DNA from: Dioscorea cayenensis subsp. rotundata
Lineage: Eukaryota > Streptophyta > Magnoliopsida > Dioscoreales > Dioscoreaceae
DNA length: 64,000 nucleotides
Reading direction: 5' to 3'
Assembly (NCBI RefSeq): GCF_009730915.1
Contig: NC_052475.1
Location: forward strand, 1,054,001 to 1,118,000
The notes below the pieces were generated by a model. That model did not search any database. It saw nothing but the letters and a program-made list of their open reading frames with translations, and was not told the DNA's origin. Position numbers and translations under genes: made by a program. This document shows positions 21,833 through 35,158 of this stretch, piece by piece; position 1 is the first letter of the stretch; each line of letters opens with the position of its first letter.

Positions 21833-23789
21833 GGTGGTGAGAGGGTGGTGTGTATTTATTGAGGATGGTGTTGAGGTGAAGGAGAAATGGAATTAATGTG
21901 GTAAGAGTTAGGTTTAGGGTTTGAGAGGAGGCTTGCTTGGTGGTGGTGTGTTTTTTAAAGTGGAGAGATGTGGGAGGGGAACATGGTTGGTGTGGGGTCA
22001 CTCATGTGGGTAATCAATATAAGGTTGGGGGGTGTATTTAATTCCACTTTGAATAGTGTTGTCTAGTCATGAAAACTATCACTTGTGTATGTATTAAAGA
22101 AAATGTTTTGTTTTTTGCTTGCAAAGTCTTTGTTTTTAGTTGGGAGAGATAGATCAATAGACAATATATAGATATATGTATATATATATATATATAACCA
22201 CTGTTTCATTGATTAAAAATATATTTATGAATTTTCGAAATAAGTAGAAATATATATATATATATATATATATTGTTTTAGTGAGTTTAATTATTTTTCT
22301 CGGGTTGGTGGGAGCTCTCTTATTATTATGGATATTATTAAAAATATTTAATACTTAAAACTGATAGAACGGTCTTGAACAAATGATTAATTTAGATTGT
22401 CATTACCTGAAAACCTTATTTTGTTTTTCTATTTTTTCTCTTATCAGTGTAAGGTCAGCTAAACATTTTTAGTTATTTTGTATGATTACAATTTTTTTAA
22501 TGTAATATATATATTTTCCATAATTTTTATATTTATATTTTTAATATATTTTGGATGATTTACTTTTTTATAAAATAAACTTTATTTTTATACTAGTTTT
22601 GTGCATAGGTTAAAATATTATTTATAACTTAGCTAAGATTTTTATTTTTTTATTTTTAACACATTCAATATCCATAGAGGACCAAACTTATAATTTGAGT
22701 GTATGCGAGATGGGGAATATGTCAAACCTCATCACCCTCACAAAATTATGAATCGTAGTTAAGGAAATTGAACTTATGTCTCACTCAAGTGAGGAGACCT
22801 AAGGTGCTGTTAGACTATCAAGCTTTTGATTAGCTAAGAATTTTATAACCGGAAAAAGTGATTTTATAAATGACGGAGGAACCTAATTAAAGACTAAAAA
22901 AAAAAAAATACTTTGCACAAAAGGACAAGCAAATAAAAAAATTGCAAATTGCCGAAAGGTGGGGAGAAATACACGGGATTGTTGCATGTTGGGGCGATGG
23001 TAAGAAAAAGGCAAATTATAAAAAGTTTGCATGCCTTTTTTGATGCAATTCCTGTGAATTTATATTAAAGTTAGATACTGAATTATTTATGTTTTTTCTT
23101 TTTTATTTTATTTTATTTCAGTGTATGCACTTATATAGTTTTATAGTTGCATTTTTATAATTAAGATAGAGTATAAATGGGTGTATAATTCATCCTACAT
23201 TCATATAATTTAATACATCATTTTTTTCTTAATGTATCAATATTAAAATAAATAATTATTCGTAAAATAAAATAAACATGTTAGACTCTTAATTGGTTTT
23301 AACATCTGTTTGTATTGCATTAGATTATAACAAGTGACAATAGTTTTATTTGGTATAGTATTTAAATATAAAAATTAATCTAATAAGGGACAAACTATAT
23401 AACAAATAATTGCAATAATAATATGTTCAGCTTCCAAGAAAATTGCTTTGTTTTTCTCTAATAATTAATCAAATTAACACCAATAAGAATCATTATCAGA
23501 ATAAAATCCATTTGTTAGACCCCATTTATATATTTAATTAAAATTATAATTAGAACATGTCTAAGCAGTGCCTCTTTGCTCATGAACAATGATATCTTTT
23601 GATGCCTTCAAAAGCATCTCATATATATATATATACATACACATGTACATATCATTACATTTACAAATTTTTAAGTTGACAGCCTATGAATTATGATGAT
23701 TTTTTAAATAAAGATGCTAAATCAAGCCACCTCTTTAAACAGTGAAATTTAGTTAACTACTAGTAAGGATATAAAAATAAAAGATTAAA

Positions 23790-23791
<2 letters not shown>

Positions 23792-23848
<57 letters not shown>
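23792..23848. repeat. (CA)n(TA)n microsatellite
   Basis: About 20 CA units followed by about 8 TA units. Confidence 0.95.
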
Positions 23849-24033
23849 GTGACGTATCAGAGTATGTGAAGTCTTATATCACTTATACAACCAATATAAT
23901 TACAACATATAAAACTATACAAATAGGAACATATTTATACATATATACATATATTTATATCCTTACTTTTTATTAGTTAGTGTTAATATTTATTATTAAA
24001 GTGTTTTCACAGCTAGTTTCTCTTCCTTTCTGT

Positions 24034-24243
24034 GCATTTTTTTATAGTTCTATTGGGTCTTTTTGTTTGAGAACTATCATTATATTTTAGTGTTCAAATG
24101 GAAGATAGCTCTTATTGGAAACCGCTGGTTTCTTTTCCAATTTTATTTATTTATTTATTTATTGCATTTTTATAGTTCTATTGGGTCTTTTTGTTTGAGA
24201 ACTATCATTATATTTTAGTGTTCAGATGAAAGATAGTTCTTAC
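24034..24243. repeat. ~80-bp direct repeat with a 50-bp spacer
   Basis: Copies at 24034-24114 and 24164-24243, almost identical, sharing tagttctattgggtcttt and gagaactatcattatatttt. The spacer between them is unrelated and includes a (TTTA)n run. Origin unknown. Confidence 0.85.
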
Positions 24244-25292
24244 TCTAATAAAAAAAAGATGATAAATGAATCCGATGAATAATATCTCCCTCATAGTTCA
24301 AGAGTAAAAGAAAATAAAAAAAAAATTAATTTCATTGATTGTATGGTTGTTCGATTTTATTTTTTCTCCTCCAAAATTGACATGCTTTGCTAGAAATATT
24401 AAGATTAATAATTAATAAGTGAAACAGAATTGATGGAGAAGGTGAGATTGGAGTGTTAGTTGGGAACAAAGTTGATATTAAATTGAAGTGTTGTGTGGAG
24501 GAATGGAGCATGTTGTTGTTTGTTGGAGAGATAAGGATTGTGATACTACAACGTTTGGTGTTGATGCATGAACATGCTCTCCATTAGAAAATAAAAATTA
24601 ATAATTGGTACTATTTAGTTAATGATTTGTCTTGGGACTATCAGTTAATTTTGAAATTATTTGATCAGAGTCATTTATCATATGTTTTTATTGTTTTCAA
24701 ACATTTTCGTGTGCCGTTTGTTCACTTGTTTGTTTTGTTTTATTTTTGACGTATATTTTTTAATTATTTTTTTACAAAAATAATAAGCCATGTGTTAACA
24801 CGCGGAACAATATTATTTACACAATATTATACAATTTGAAAACGAGATTTCAATCCTGTACTCTTCATTTATCATTCTAATGAAATAAAATTGAATTACT
24901 GGTGGTTGTCTATATTACTAATTAATCTTAGAGAAAAATATAAAATGTTTGTTATCATATATATATATATATACATTTGAAAGACATTGTCTTGTCTCAA
25001 AAATTATTTATATTTTAATTTAAAAAACTGATTAATTATTTATTAAAACCATGTTTATACATATACATGAATATATGATTTGAATTATATAAAATAAACA
25101 GTCCAAAAATCTTATATATATATATATATATATAAACAACCAGTGCCAAGCAATTTCACTATTTTCAAGGGTGGCAACTATAAAAATCCCTCCATTAAAC
25201 CGAGATCGGCCCGTTCAGACATAGAGGCCCCAATATACAACAAGTTGGGTTTGCTATCCAGCCCGGCCCATCACTACCAAAACACTCTTATC

Positions 25293-25859
25293 GGATATCG
25301 GGTATTGTAGACCCGAATCCGAAAGAGTCGGGTTTTACATCATAATAATAATAATAACTTCTTATTGGATATCGGGTAAAACCCTAGTTTCCAAATTCCA
25401 AACCCGAATCCGCTTTCGGGTCATCATCTTCGATCACTTCCCGTGCATTGCTCAGAGACTTTGTTTTGGATGAGACTTTTGAAAAGCCCGGAAGTCTTTT
25501 TTATAAGTTAAGACTTCCGGGTTAAAGATGTTTGTATTGAGCTTTAGCAGTCAGAAAAGTCGAAAAACGCACTTTTTCGGTAGTGATGAGCGAACACGAA
25601 AAAAAGTTTGCTTTTAAATTTTATTTTTACACTGCTTTACGAAAGTTTCTAATACTAAACACAAAATATAAAAAAAGTCTTAACTTACTGCTGAAAAGAC
25701 TTTTTCCGAAAGACTTTCTATTAAAACTTAAAAAAAGTCTTTTTTCGGTAGCCCAACCCAAACAAGGCCCTATTCTCTCTCGGAGGAACACTCTCTTTGT
25801 ATAAACCCTAATCGCACCAAAGCGAAATCCCAAATTCCCTTCTCCTTAGCTTCGCCACC
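25293..25859 (+). promoter_or_regulatory. MPP alpha promoter region with telo-box motifs and a hairpin
   Basis: Two AAACCCTA telo-box type motifs (25377-25384 and 25803-25810), the latter 50 bp before the ATG; such boxes are common in plant housekeeping and organelle-biogenesis promoters. The 25293-25420 part repeats ggatatcggg and acccgaatccg twice. A perfect 12-bp hairpin (25487-25498 with 25510-25521, 11-nt loop) follows. The stretch about 25450-25775 ends in ccaaacaaggccc, a hAT-MITE-like end, and could be a small insertion; that is not proven. Confidence 0.45.
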
Positions 25860-28800
25860 ATGCTTCGCTCCTCATCTCGCTCCCTCCTTCGAAAGGTCAG
25901 CTTCATCCCATTTGTAGATGAAATTGCGATTTTTCTGTGATTTTTATTGTTTTTGTTCTCCGTCTTGAGTGGATGTTGAATTCGAAGAATTTTGTTGTGT
26001 TTTTCTGAGGATTTTGATTGTGTTTCAGCTTGCGAAGACTTGGATTTATGATCTTCGTGCTAGAAATATTTCGTATGAACCTCTTTCATGGTCTCAAGGA
26101 AGCTATGCTACACGAATGCCGCCTCTTTTTCATCATTTGCCTGGTCTCAGGCTTCCTCCCCCTCTTTCTGATCAAATGGAGCGTTTTCCTACCAAGATTA
26201 CTACTCTCCCGAACGGGTTTAGGATTGCTTCAGAGGATTCCCTGGTGTGTAATCTTTCTGTCTTTTGATTTCTTTTGCTTTCTTATATCTTCAATGGATC
26301 ATCTTCATTAATCTATAACGAACTTTTCTCACATGTGTTTGCTATAATCTTCTCTGTTTTTTGAAATTATTTGAACTTCTGAATGTGTTTGTTTAAGAAG
26401 AATGGAAGGTGATACAGGTTAAAGTGAACAAAAATGAAGTTTTTTCATTGCTATATTGTGACTTTAAGTATATTTTCTAAATTTTACCTTGTGACAGGGT
26501 CCTTCTGCTTGTGTTGGACTTTATGTGGACTCTGGTTCTATATATGAGAAGGATGAATCAGTTGGTGTTACTCATCTTCTGGAGAAGATGGCATTTAAGA
26601 GCACAAGAAAACGTAGCCATTTGCAAATTGTTCAGGAGATTGAAGCAGCTGGAGGCAATGTGAATGCTTCTGCTTCACGTGAACTGATGGCTTACAGTTA
26701 TGACACACTGAAGGCTTACTTGCCGCAGGCAATCGAATTGCTTCTTGACTCTGTCATAAACCCTGCTTTTCTCGAAAATGAAGTGCAAGAGCAAGTCAGT
26801 ATAGTTTTTCTTGCTTTATATATTTGTTGTTCCTATCTATGGTGTTGAAATCTAATCTGATTCATGATGCAGTTGATAAAAGTCAAAGGAGCGATCGGAG
26901 AAATGAGTAAAGACCCCCAACAGTTTCTAATTGAATCGCTTCATCATGCTGCTTATTCTAATGCACTGCAAAACCCATTGGTGGCACCTGAGGAGGCATT
27001 GAACAGAATAGATGGATCAATTATTAAAAAGTTCTACCATGTAAGCTTTATGAAGCCTTTCTTTACATTTATATACCTGAAATTATGATCATTAGTCATT
27101 TCCTGAAAGGAAAAACGTAGGATGTGGTGTAAGTTTTGCGTAAGTTGAAGGCAACATTGTAACCAAAGAGTCTTTTACTTGCAGGAAAATTATACTGCTG
27201 ATCGAATGGTCTTGGCTGCTTTTGGGGTAGACCATGAACAGTTGTTAGCTATTGCTAAGCCTATTTTGTACGACTTGCCAAAAGGTTTCCCTGTGGAGGT
27301 GCCAAAGTCTACTTATGTTGGTGGTGATATCAGACATAAAGTAGACTCAGAGGTAATGTAATATGTTGTGTTGTTATTTATCAATTGTACTGCACATTTC
27401 CTTTTTCTTTTCTGATCTTTTATTTATTTCTAGTAGAAAACCCATGTGGCCTTGGCATTTGAAGTTCCCGGTGGCTGGCATCAAGAAAGAGATGCCACAG
27501 TTCTTACGCTGTTGCAGGTAGTAAAATTAGCTTTAGGTTGTTTTTCTCTTTTTATTTGTTTGCTTGCTCCCTCAGTGAGGTGCCATTAACAGATGCTTAT
27601 GGGCGGTGGTGGTTCATTCTCTGCTGGTGGTCCCGGGAAGGGAATGCATTCTCGGCTTTGTGAGTCACTGACTTTCATACTTCTTTTTCTTTCGTCTGTT
27701 CATTTATGTTATTCTTTCTGTCTCTCTCTATTAATTGGAAGAGTTTTTTTTGTGTTTTGTTTGGTTTTGTTGAGTATCTATGGCATGATTGCTGAATGGA
27801 TGCATTTGGTCACATAATCCTATTTGGGAGAAAGAAAATGACAAACAATCCTCTTGCATATGACAAGAAAATCATTTGATATCTGGCAAATATAATTTTT
27901 ATATAGGATCAGTTCTTCTTGATTTATGACATAATAAATATGAAAAATTGTGGTGGAAGTTGGAATGTTCCTGGTTTCAATACAAAACATCTTTGTTAGT
28001 AATTAACTGTACAATGTAGTTCTGTCCATGATTGAATGCAGTCGTTTACTGTTTGTAGAGTGAAATATGTAATTCTGGATAAGTTCCAATTGATGGATTG
28101 TAATGCTAGGCATGCTATGACCTATGCAGATCTAAGGGTCCTGAACAAGTACCAGGAAGTACAGTCCTTTTCAGCATTTAGCAGCGTATTTAATGACACT
28201 GGTCTTTTTGGAATCCATTTAACTACAGTAAGCGTTTTCTGAGAATATTCTATTCCTTTGTAGAGCATACAAGAAATTACTTATTTTTGTTTATTTTCAA
28301 ATTATTTCAGGGATCAGATTTTGTGGCCAAAGCAGTAAATGTTGCAGCTAGTGAGTTACTTGCAGTTGCAAGCCCTGGGCAGCGTACGCATACCAGATCT
28401 GTGCTAATTTTTTTAGTTTGTTTCTTGACTAGCACTTTTATCATCCTGATCCATGAATGTAATATTCCAGTTACTGAAGTTGAAGTTAATCGAGCTAAGA
28501 ATGCTACAAAATCAGCAGTCCTGACAAACCTCGAATCAAGAGTAAAATATATTTCATCCATCTTCTAGTGCTGAACCTCAGTTATCTCATACTTCTTTGT
28601 TTTACTTTGACAGGCAATTGTAACAGAAGACATTGGGAGGCAAATTGTGACATACGGGTGCAGGTGAAACTTACTGATTCTTTCCAACAACCAGTTTGCA
28701 TCATCCCCTTCCGTTGAAAGCCGAATTCCATTCTTACTGTTCAGATTGTTTGATTATTTTCATAGGAAACCTGTGGAACATTTCCTAGACATCTTAGATG

Positions 28801-29010
28801 AGCTGACCCCTGATGATATCACATTAATGGCTCAGAAACTTTTAGCCTCACCGCCAACAATGGCATGCCTTGGAGATGGTTGGTTGCTACTCTTTCTTTC
28901 AATATGATTTTTTCTTCATTAATTGGCTAATCATATTTGTTTGTATTGCTGCAGTTGATCGTGTTCCTAGTTACGATTCCATCAGCAATCAATTTCGTAC
29001 ACCTTACTGA
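25860..29010 (+). CDS. MPPA: Mitochondrial-processing peptidase subunit alpha
   Basis: Non-catalytic, substrate-binding partner of MPP beta; in plants both subunits sit in the cytochrome bc1 complex and remove presequences of imported proteins. Exons: 25860-25895, 26029-26244, 26498-26794, 26873-27040, 27185-27352, 27437-27517, 27593-27659, 28130-28227, 28311-28383, 28471-28541, 28614-28663, 28766-28878, 28955-29010. All phases join to 497 residues and TGA, the usual family length. Seen: Arg/Ser-rich presequence (MLRSSSRSLLRK), the degenerate M16 site HLLEKMAFKST in place of HxxEH, the glycine-rich loop GGGGSFSAGGPGKGMHSRL that defines the alpha subunit, and RAKNATKSAVLTNLESR. The acceptor at 27435-27436 was chosen because an earlier AG would create an immediate stop. 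Intact and most likely functional. Confidence 0.97.
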
Positions 29011-30152
29011 AACATATATACATCGGCTTGGCGAGCTCTTCACGGATAGAGGTAGGCCAGGGGCTCATTGAGGTTTGATTTTTGGCATTGCTGCAGCTCA
29101 TATTATATATATATTGTTAACAATGCATAATTAACATTTTCTTTGTGGAAGCACGGAGTTAGTTTAGTGATTTCCAATTTTATTACAATATTATTAGCCA
29201 ACCTCCTGCTAGTTCTAAGTAAACGATCATAATACTTCTGATTTTATGAAGTGAAGAACCATTTTATATTTTATTGTTTAAGAGGTTGCTGCTCTCAAGG
29301 TATCAGTCCTTGGTCTTGTTTGTCTCGCTTGTTGGATGGGGAACATGCCAAAGTCAACTATGCAATCGAGGGCTTGGTAGGGGATAACATAGTTATTTTA
29401 TCAATATCTTTTTTATTAAATTTAATTAATATTCATAATAACTAATTTTTAAACATTGTTATTATTGATAAATGCTATATATATAAAAATTTAAAAATTT
29501 AAACTCTAAATAATAAATACTAAATTCTAAATCATATATAAATGGTTTAGTGATTTACACTTCAGAGTTTAGGGATTGAGTTTTCAATTTATCATTTACA
29601 ATTAAAAGTTTTAAATTTAAAATTTAAATAATAATGAAAAATTTTAAAAAAAAATTAAAAAAAAAATAAAGAAAGAATGACGTGAATGCTGGCATAGATA
29701 TTATTTGGCATTCACGAAAAATCTATTCAAAAAATATATTCAATAAAATTAGATAAGTAAATAAATATAATTGGAGCGTTACTGCACTTATCTTGCTTTC
29801 TTCTATTATTGAACTCTTGATGAGACATCAATCATACTAAAGTTCTGGAGGGTTTCCTCAAATTCTCTTTGCAATGATTATTTAAAAAAACAAAACATGC
29901 AAAATAAACAAACCATCCATAGAAAGTTATACCAAACGTTCAAAGCAAATACAAGAAAGCAGAGTTTTAACACTCAAAACAAACAACCCCCTTCTTGCAC
30001 CATCTTTTTTTTTTCCCCTCTTCTTCAAAGGTATATAGAAGGCCAGAGTTGTTAAACATTGGCCACAAGGAAAATCTTCCAGTTCTTAGATTTTATAGGA
30101 CTGATTCGGTCATAGTAATGTCGTAGCATATGGTATGAATTCTTCACTCCCA
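29011..30152. other. Spacer between MPP alpha and UEV1 3' ends
   Basis: Convergent spacer containing the MPP alpha 3' UTR and an AT-rich stretch (29440-29770) of short near-palindromic ttaaa/tttaa words that could be an old MITE. No coding signal. Confidence 0.45.
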
Positions 30153-32042
30153 TTAGAAGAAGCTACCTTCCGGAGGTTGAACCAGCTTCCGGTTGTGTGG
30201 TCCTGCCATCTCCTTCTTCAGCTGGGTCAATATGTCTTCCATGGTGTATTCTCGTTGCCAATTCATCAGCATACCGAACTTCTTTGCTTCGACCTGAATC
30301 CACACAAAAATCTCTTAGTTGTCATCGCAAAGCTTGTAGTTTTTTCTATAAGAAATAGCATACCGTGTCATAAATTCCAGCCAAAAACCAAACCAAACCA
30401 CCATGAGAAAACCACATTACAATTAAAATACTCAAACATGAAGAACTGCAAAACAGTGGTTATATTCTAGAAACAGTTGTTTGTTAGGGTTTACCACTCC
30501 AGTTTCATGGTTTACACATGTCATGTTGATCCGAGAGTGAAAGCGAACACTAGGAGGCTTCTCAGGGTAATCTTTATCACAGAAAAGCTTTAGCTGATAG
30601 ATCCGGCCTTCATGAACAGACTGCAGAGAAAAACCGTGAAGAGAATACGGTCAAAACATCACTTGCAGCTCTAAAGTAATGAACCATAAAAAAACCAAAT
30701 ACTTTACATATCAAAAGAATGAAGCATTTGACATTATTAACAAATACATATTACACTACTAACTCAAAACTATGATATGCTTCTTCAAAATAACAATGCC
30801 ATTTTCTAACCAGCAAATGCTTTAAGGCAAAAGTACTGCCAACCAACCTGAACTATTTCAAATTTCAAGTGGCAACTTCTTAGAAGGTGAAAGTAGGATT
30901 CACTATAAATATACCCCACACTACCTCCTATGCATTTATTTAGGGCCACCAACCATTGAATATCTGTTACATGATTATTGCTAAGAGAAGATATGCAAGT
31001 CTAACTGTCATATCATGGCCTTTCCACTTCCAAAAATAGTAAGCTAAATAAATATCAATCTAGCAACATCAAGTAACAGAAATCAAAATCTCTGATGAAT
31101 AACACTTGTTCATGCTATATGCAAGGCACCAACTCCATAACATCACACAGTAAAACATTTGTATAGGAAAAAACTGCTAGATCTTTAGACAGTGTACAAG
31201 CTACTAGCTTTCTTCATTGCAGAGACAGCATGTTCATCAAAAGATATAACTGCATTTTTAAACCAAAAAGGAGGTTGTTAACAATAAAGAAACATACATT
31301 GTGAGGACCTATTATGGTACCCGTCCAAGACCGCATGTAAATATCATCACCATCATCCATTCCATAGCTAACTGTGCCATCTCCAATCCCCTTCTCTCCA
31401 CGCTCAAGCTCTTCCAGCAATCTAAAGTTCCGGGGTACTGCAAACCCTCAATTCAGTTAAAATAAATCATCTTCATCAAAGATTAAATGCAAAAACATGA
31501 ACTTTTAACAGCTGAGATGAAAACTTCATAGTATAAAATAGTATTCAATTTTAGTAAAATCAAATTCATATAAACATAAGATTCTTCAAATATCAATTGC
31601 ATCCAAAATAGAAACAGAAATGGAACAAGAAAAACAAGTCATCTATGCTTCAATCATCACTTTGAAAACCAAAGATGCATCAATGAAACAAGTGCACACA
31701 AGAAGCAATCTACAAGACTCTCATAATCCACAGATTAATACAGAAAACAACAGTCAGAAGTCAATCCACAGAAACATCAAAGAAAAATCCCAACTTTACT
31801 CTACCTTGTGAGTAAAACATACAGAATGGAAATTGCCCCAAATCGAGTTGATTTCAATAATGAGGATCTAACCAACGATTAACCCAAAAATATTGCAAAA
31901 GAAATCCAAAATCGAAACAAGTAAATCAAATCAAAACGAAATTGGTGATGATCCGAGAGCCAAATCGTCGGAAATACAAAGAAAGAGATCAATGTTTGAG
32001 AAGCAAACCTACGACGCCCGATCCTCCAGACCCCATCGTCAT
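30153..32042 (-). CDS. UEV1: Ubiquitin-conjugating enzyme E2 variant 1 (UEV1/MMS2)
   Basis: Catalytically inactive E2 variant that pairs with UBC13 to build K63-linked ubiquitin chains in DNA damage tolerance and signalling. Exons in transcript order: 32042-32009, 31437-31298, 30620-30495, 30293-30153; 146 residues, the exact family length. The product opens [20 protein letters not shown], continues [20 protein letters not shown] and ends [11 protein letters not shown]. It keeps the UBC fold motifs YPEKPP and INMTCVN but lacks the E2 active-site Cys motif, as expected of a UEV. MTMG offers two in-frame ATGs close together; the upstream one was used. Its start faces away from a putative + strand gene across about 400 bp. 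Confidence 0.97.
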
Positions 32043-32450
32043 CGCCTGAAGAGATTTAGGGCTGCGAAGGAGACGAAGAGGGAATTCGAGATCGAGCAAA
32101 GAGAGCGAAGGGAATCACGAAAGGAGAGCGTGAGAGAGAACCAAGAGACGATGATGCTTCAAAAGGAATAAAACCCTTATTTTTTTTTTAGATTTATTTA
32201 TTTATTTATTTATTCAATTGTCAAATTACCTTTCAACCCTTACTCTTTTATTAGCGTAAATAAATATACTCCACTCTACACAATTTAAAAAAAAAAAACT
32301 TAATTTTAATTTTACTTTATAGTTTTTAATTTTTAGAATTTTAAAATAACATGGAAAAATGTTTCTAAAATTAACTATATATTAAGTATAATTTTTTTAT
32401 AATTTAATTATATTGGTTATTAAAGAGCCAATCAGAGAACGAGAGCGCGG
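32043..32450. promoter_or_regulatory. Shared upstream region, possibly bidirectional
   Basis: Between the UEV1 ATG and a + strand region that looks like a GC-richer 5' UTR (from about 32440, with agccaatcag CCAAT-type motif at 32427-32436). The right side contains a donor-like aag|gtatcg at 32561. AT-rich core from 32170 to 32415. Head-to-head spacing under 500 bp suggests a bidirectional promoter; transcription on the right is not proven. Confidence 0.35.
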
Positions 32451-33474
32451 AGCAGTGTTTTTTATTTTTATTTTTATTTTCTTTTCTGGGTTTTCGCTCC
32501 ATTTCTCAATCGAAGAGAGTTCATCGGTTTTCTACGTTGATGGTGTCTTCGAGGTCGAAGGTATCGATTCTTATGCCTTAACTCTTCTTCGTTTTGGGCT
32601 TCTCTGTTCTCTCATTCCGTTCATCGATGAGAAGAGAGTTAGGGCTTTCGTTTGATGCGCGGGAAAGCGTCTATCGATGTTATTTGATTGTGATTTTGTG
32701 CCCTTGAACTTCACATTGTGTTTTGATGCGCTTTTTTGGGCAATGATCGTATTATTGCAAGTTCTTATGGTGAAATGCTGTTATTGGAGATGATATCCTT
32801 GGTCTGCTATGGATTGCGGATTGAAAGCAAGATCTGGTGGTCTGTTGTTTTGTTTGTTGAATTGATGTTGATAATCCGTTTGTGAATTTACCTTCTCTTT
32901 TACAATTTGGATTTAGTACTTTTTTTGTGATTGTTGATATAGTTTATGGTTCATTTAATGCTTCTTTTTCTGCTGTAATTTGTACTACTAAAGATGGAAA
33001 TGTAAATATGTGATTTTTCTTTATAAAAATTTAGTTCTACTTAGTACTTGACATTGGCTTTGATGCTGAGCGAGAGTACCTCTTGATTACTTTGCCAATA
33101 TTGGTTCATATGAATTGTCACTTGTTTTCTCTTTGCCCTTGATAGTACAACTAACACGGGTAACTTAGCGCTGTTTGTCTGTTACATCATTTGGCTTAAA
33201 AATATGGTCTGTAGAAGATTTTGCACTCATAGCTTTTATTTGATTTAGTAGTTCTATGACATATGACAGTTTGAAGGGTCATATGATCCCTTTATAATTT
33301 AACAAGCCACTGGAGAGTTTTGTAATTACTGATTACCCAGTGAAGGGCCTATGTAGCCTGATTTGTGGTTCAATGTACCTCGTGGTGTATAAATGCTTTT
33401 AATTTCTGCAACATGAATGCATGTCATCAGGTCTTAAGATGCATATTAAATGGTTATCAATATACTTGTTGCAG

Positions 33475-34822
33475 ATGTCTGTATGTATGCGGGACATCGT
33501 CCCCCTCGGTTCAATAAGAAGATTTTGAACAAGTTCTCCAAAACTTTGCATGGTGTAATATTGCTGAACATTGATATGTAAATGTGTAATTTATTATGTC
33601 ACTGAAAATGTTGAGGGAGATCATTTGACGCTAAAAGGAAAACTAGTGCTTGCTCATACCATTGGTTCTAGACGTAACATAATGGTGTTAGGACTAGGCC
33701 CCCCCCCCTATCCAAATGATTTTCCAAATTGACATTTCGCATTTCAAGAATTTTAATCATGAAATTCATAGTTCTGATGAAGTATTTCCTAGGAAATTAT
33801 TAATGATGGTGATGATATTATTTATCGTGGGGAGGGAAAAGGTCTGATATTATAGGAGGAAATGGTGAACGAAAGTGTTGCTATTGAGCTTTACTCATCG
33901 AATAATTATATATGGGGAGGCCAAGTCACCAACTGTGATATTGGAAATGATATTACTTAACTGAGAAAAAGTTTTAATCTGAATGTTGATTATTATGAAC
34001 CTTACACAGGCTTAAATAGAACTAATGAGGCAGGAAGCAGCATGATAAATGTTTCTTGAATAATGGACAGCGAGAAACACCCAATAAATATGTGTGGAAC
34101 CTTGTAAGGCCAAAAGGCCAGTTGGCATGCTTTAATTCTGGGCATGTTGGGTGCATGGTGTCTAATTTACCACAACTAGACAATATGCGAGCCAGGTTCT
34201 GTATGTTTAATTGTAGGAGAGTTTAGTTCTAGCATTAGAGGTTTGGGAAGGTTAAGTAGGTTCAGATCCTGTTCATGGGTAAGGCCAGATGTGGGTAGAG
34301 ATCCATTGACATGTAGTTGACATAATAGGGATGGGGAGGGATGCCATCCTACAAAGTTTAGATGAGTGGCCAAGCAGAAGTGAGTGTGATCCTGAAAGTA
34401 AGAAATGCATTGTCACAAACATAGCGCATGGCTTTAAATGAAGAAAGAAAGGAAGCCAAGATGTGGAACTAGGAATACGCAAAAGTGTAGACAGCTGGGA
34501 GATCTTGGCACACTACATTTCTTTTTTTTTCTTCATCTATAATTAGCTCCTTGCCAACTTGACAATGTGCAAGATCCATTTCTGATGCAATTCCTTGTTC
34601 AAGCTCAAGGCCCAGATCTTCTAGATTTCACTAGGTAATTCTCATTTAAGATCATAACCTTATTCTGTATATGTTAATTTGATATCAAAATCATTATCAA
34701 CTTTCTTTATCGGCAGCTTTTTTTGTTTTTATAAATTCTTTGTCTCAAGTTAGAGCTTCTTGTTTTCCATGCAAAGGGTCCAGATTGATGTTTCTGTGAG
34801 CACTTCCAAAGATGAATTGTAG
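33475..34822 (+). CDS. Putative small spliced gene of unknown family
   Basis: Three exon-like segments with good splice signals and joining phases: 33475-33552 (acceptor ttgttgcag, donor at 33553), 34547-34634 (acceptor at 34546, donor gtaatt), 34777-34822 ending in TAG. From the ATG at 33483 they encode 67 residues: MYAGHRPPRFNKKILNKF, then a middle rich in Gln/Asp/Leu (QDPFLMQFLVQAQGPDLL), ending STSKDEL. Residual nucleotides 1+2 and 2+1 fit at both junctions, which is unlikely by chance but not decisive. 33475-33482 would be in a 5' UTR or continue an upstream exon (a donor at 32561 is possible). The terminal KDEL resembles an ER-retention signal, but no signal peptide is visible, so it may be coincidental. 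Family not recognised; could also be a spliced non-coding RNA. Confidence 0.35.
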
Positions 34823-35158
34823 GATGTAACAAGCTGACTCCAGTCATCTTTGACTCTCCAAACTTATGATGTTAAAGGTATGCATGCTTCCATATTTGAG
34901 AGTTGAATATGCGTTAGTTTCAGTGATGTATGGCTAAACTAGTGTTGATCATTCAAGTCTTGATGTTGGTGCTGCACAATGTTTTTGCAAGTTATTTTGA
35001 ACAGATACCTTCATTAAGTTTTCAATAAATGAGAGCCCTGCAGATATGTTCTTCATGGAGGTTGAATGGAAGTTTGCCCATCACCTGTGGAAGGTAGATG
35101 TTCTAGCTGTGAGATGAAGGTAAATTGTGCACATCTGTTTTCATGTCGGCTTTTTCTT

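Larger units (their letters stand above)
21833..25290. other. Gene-poor AT-rich spacer
   Basis: Holds the OVATE promoter at the left, then 3 kb of AT-rich spacer with (TA)n runs near 22175, 22252, 23620 and 24955. No coding signal, only the repeats listed separately. Confidence 0.5.

Noticed and set aside
21561-22001. Frames antisense to and overlapping the OVATE gene leader
   Set aside because: Shadows of triplet and hexamer repeats in the OVATE coding and leader sequence.
31620-32171. + strand frames over the UEV1 leader and first exon
   Set aside because: Antisense to UEV1; Lys/Glu/Arg-rich because of purine-rich sequence.
34176-34482. Minus-strand frames of 65-69 codons
   Set aside because: Opposite to the putative transcript, no motif, no conserved pattern.
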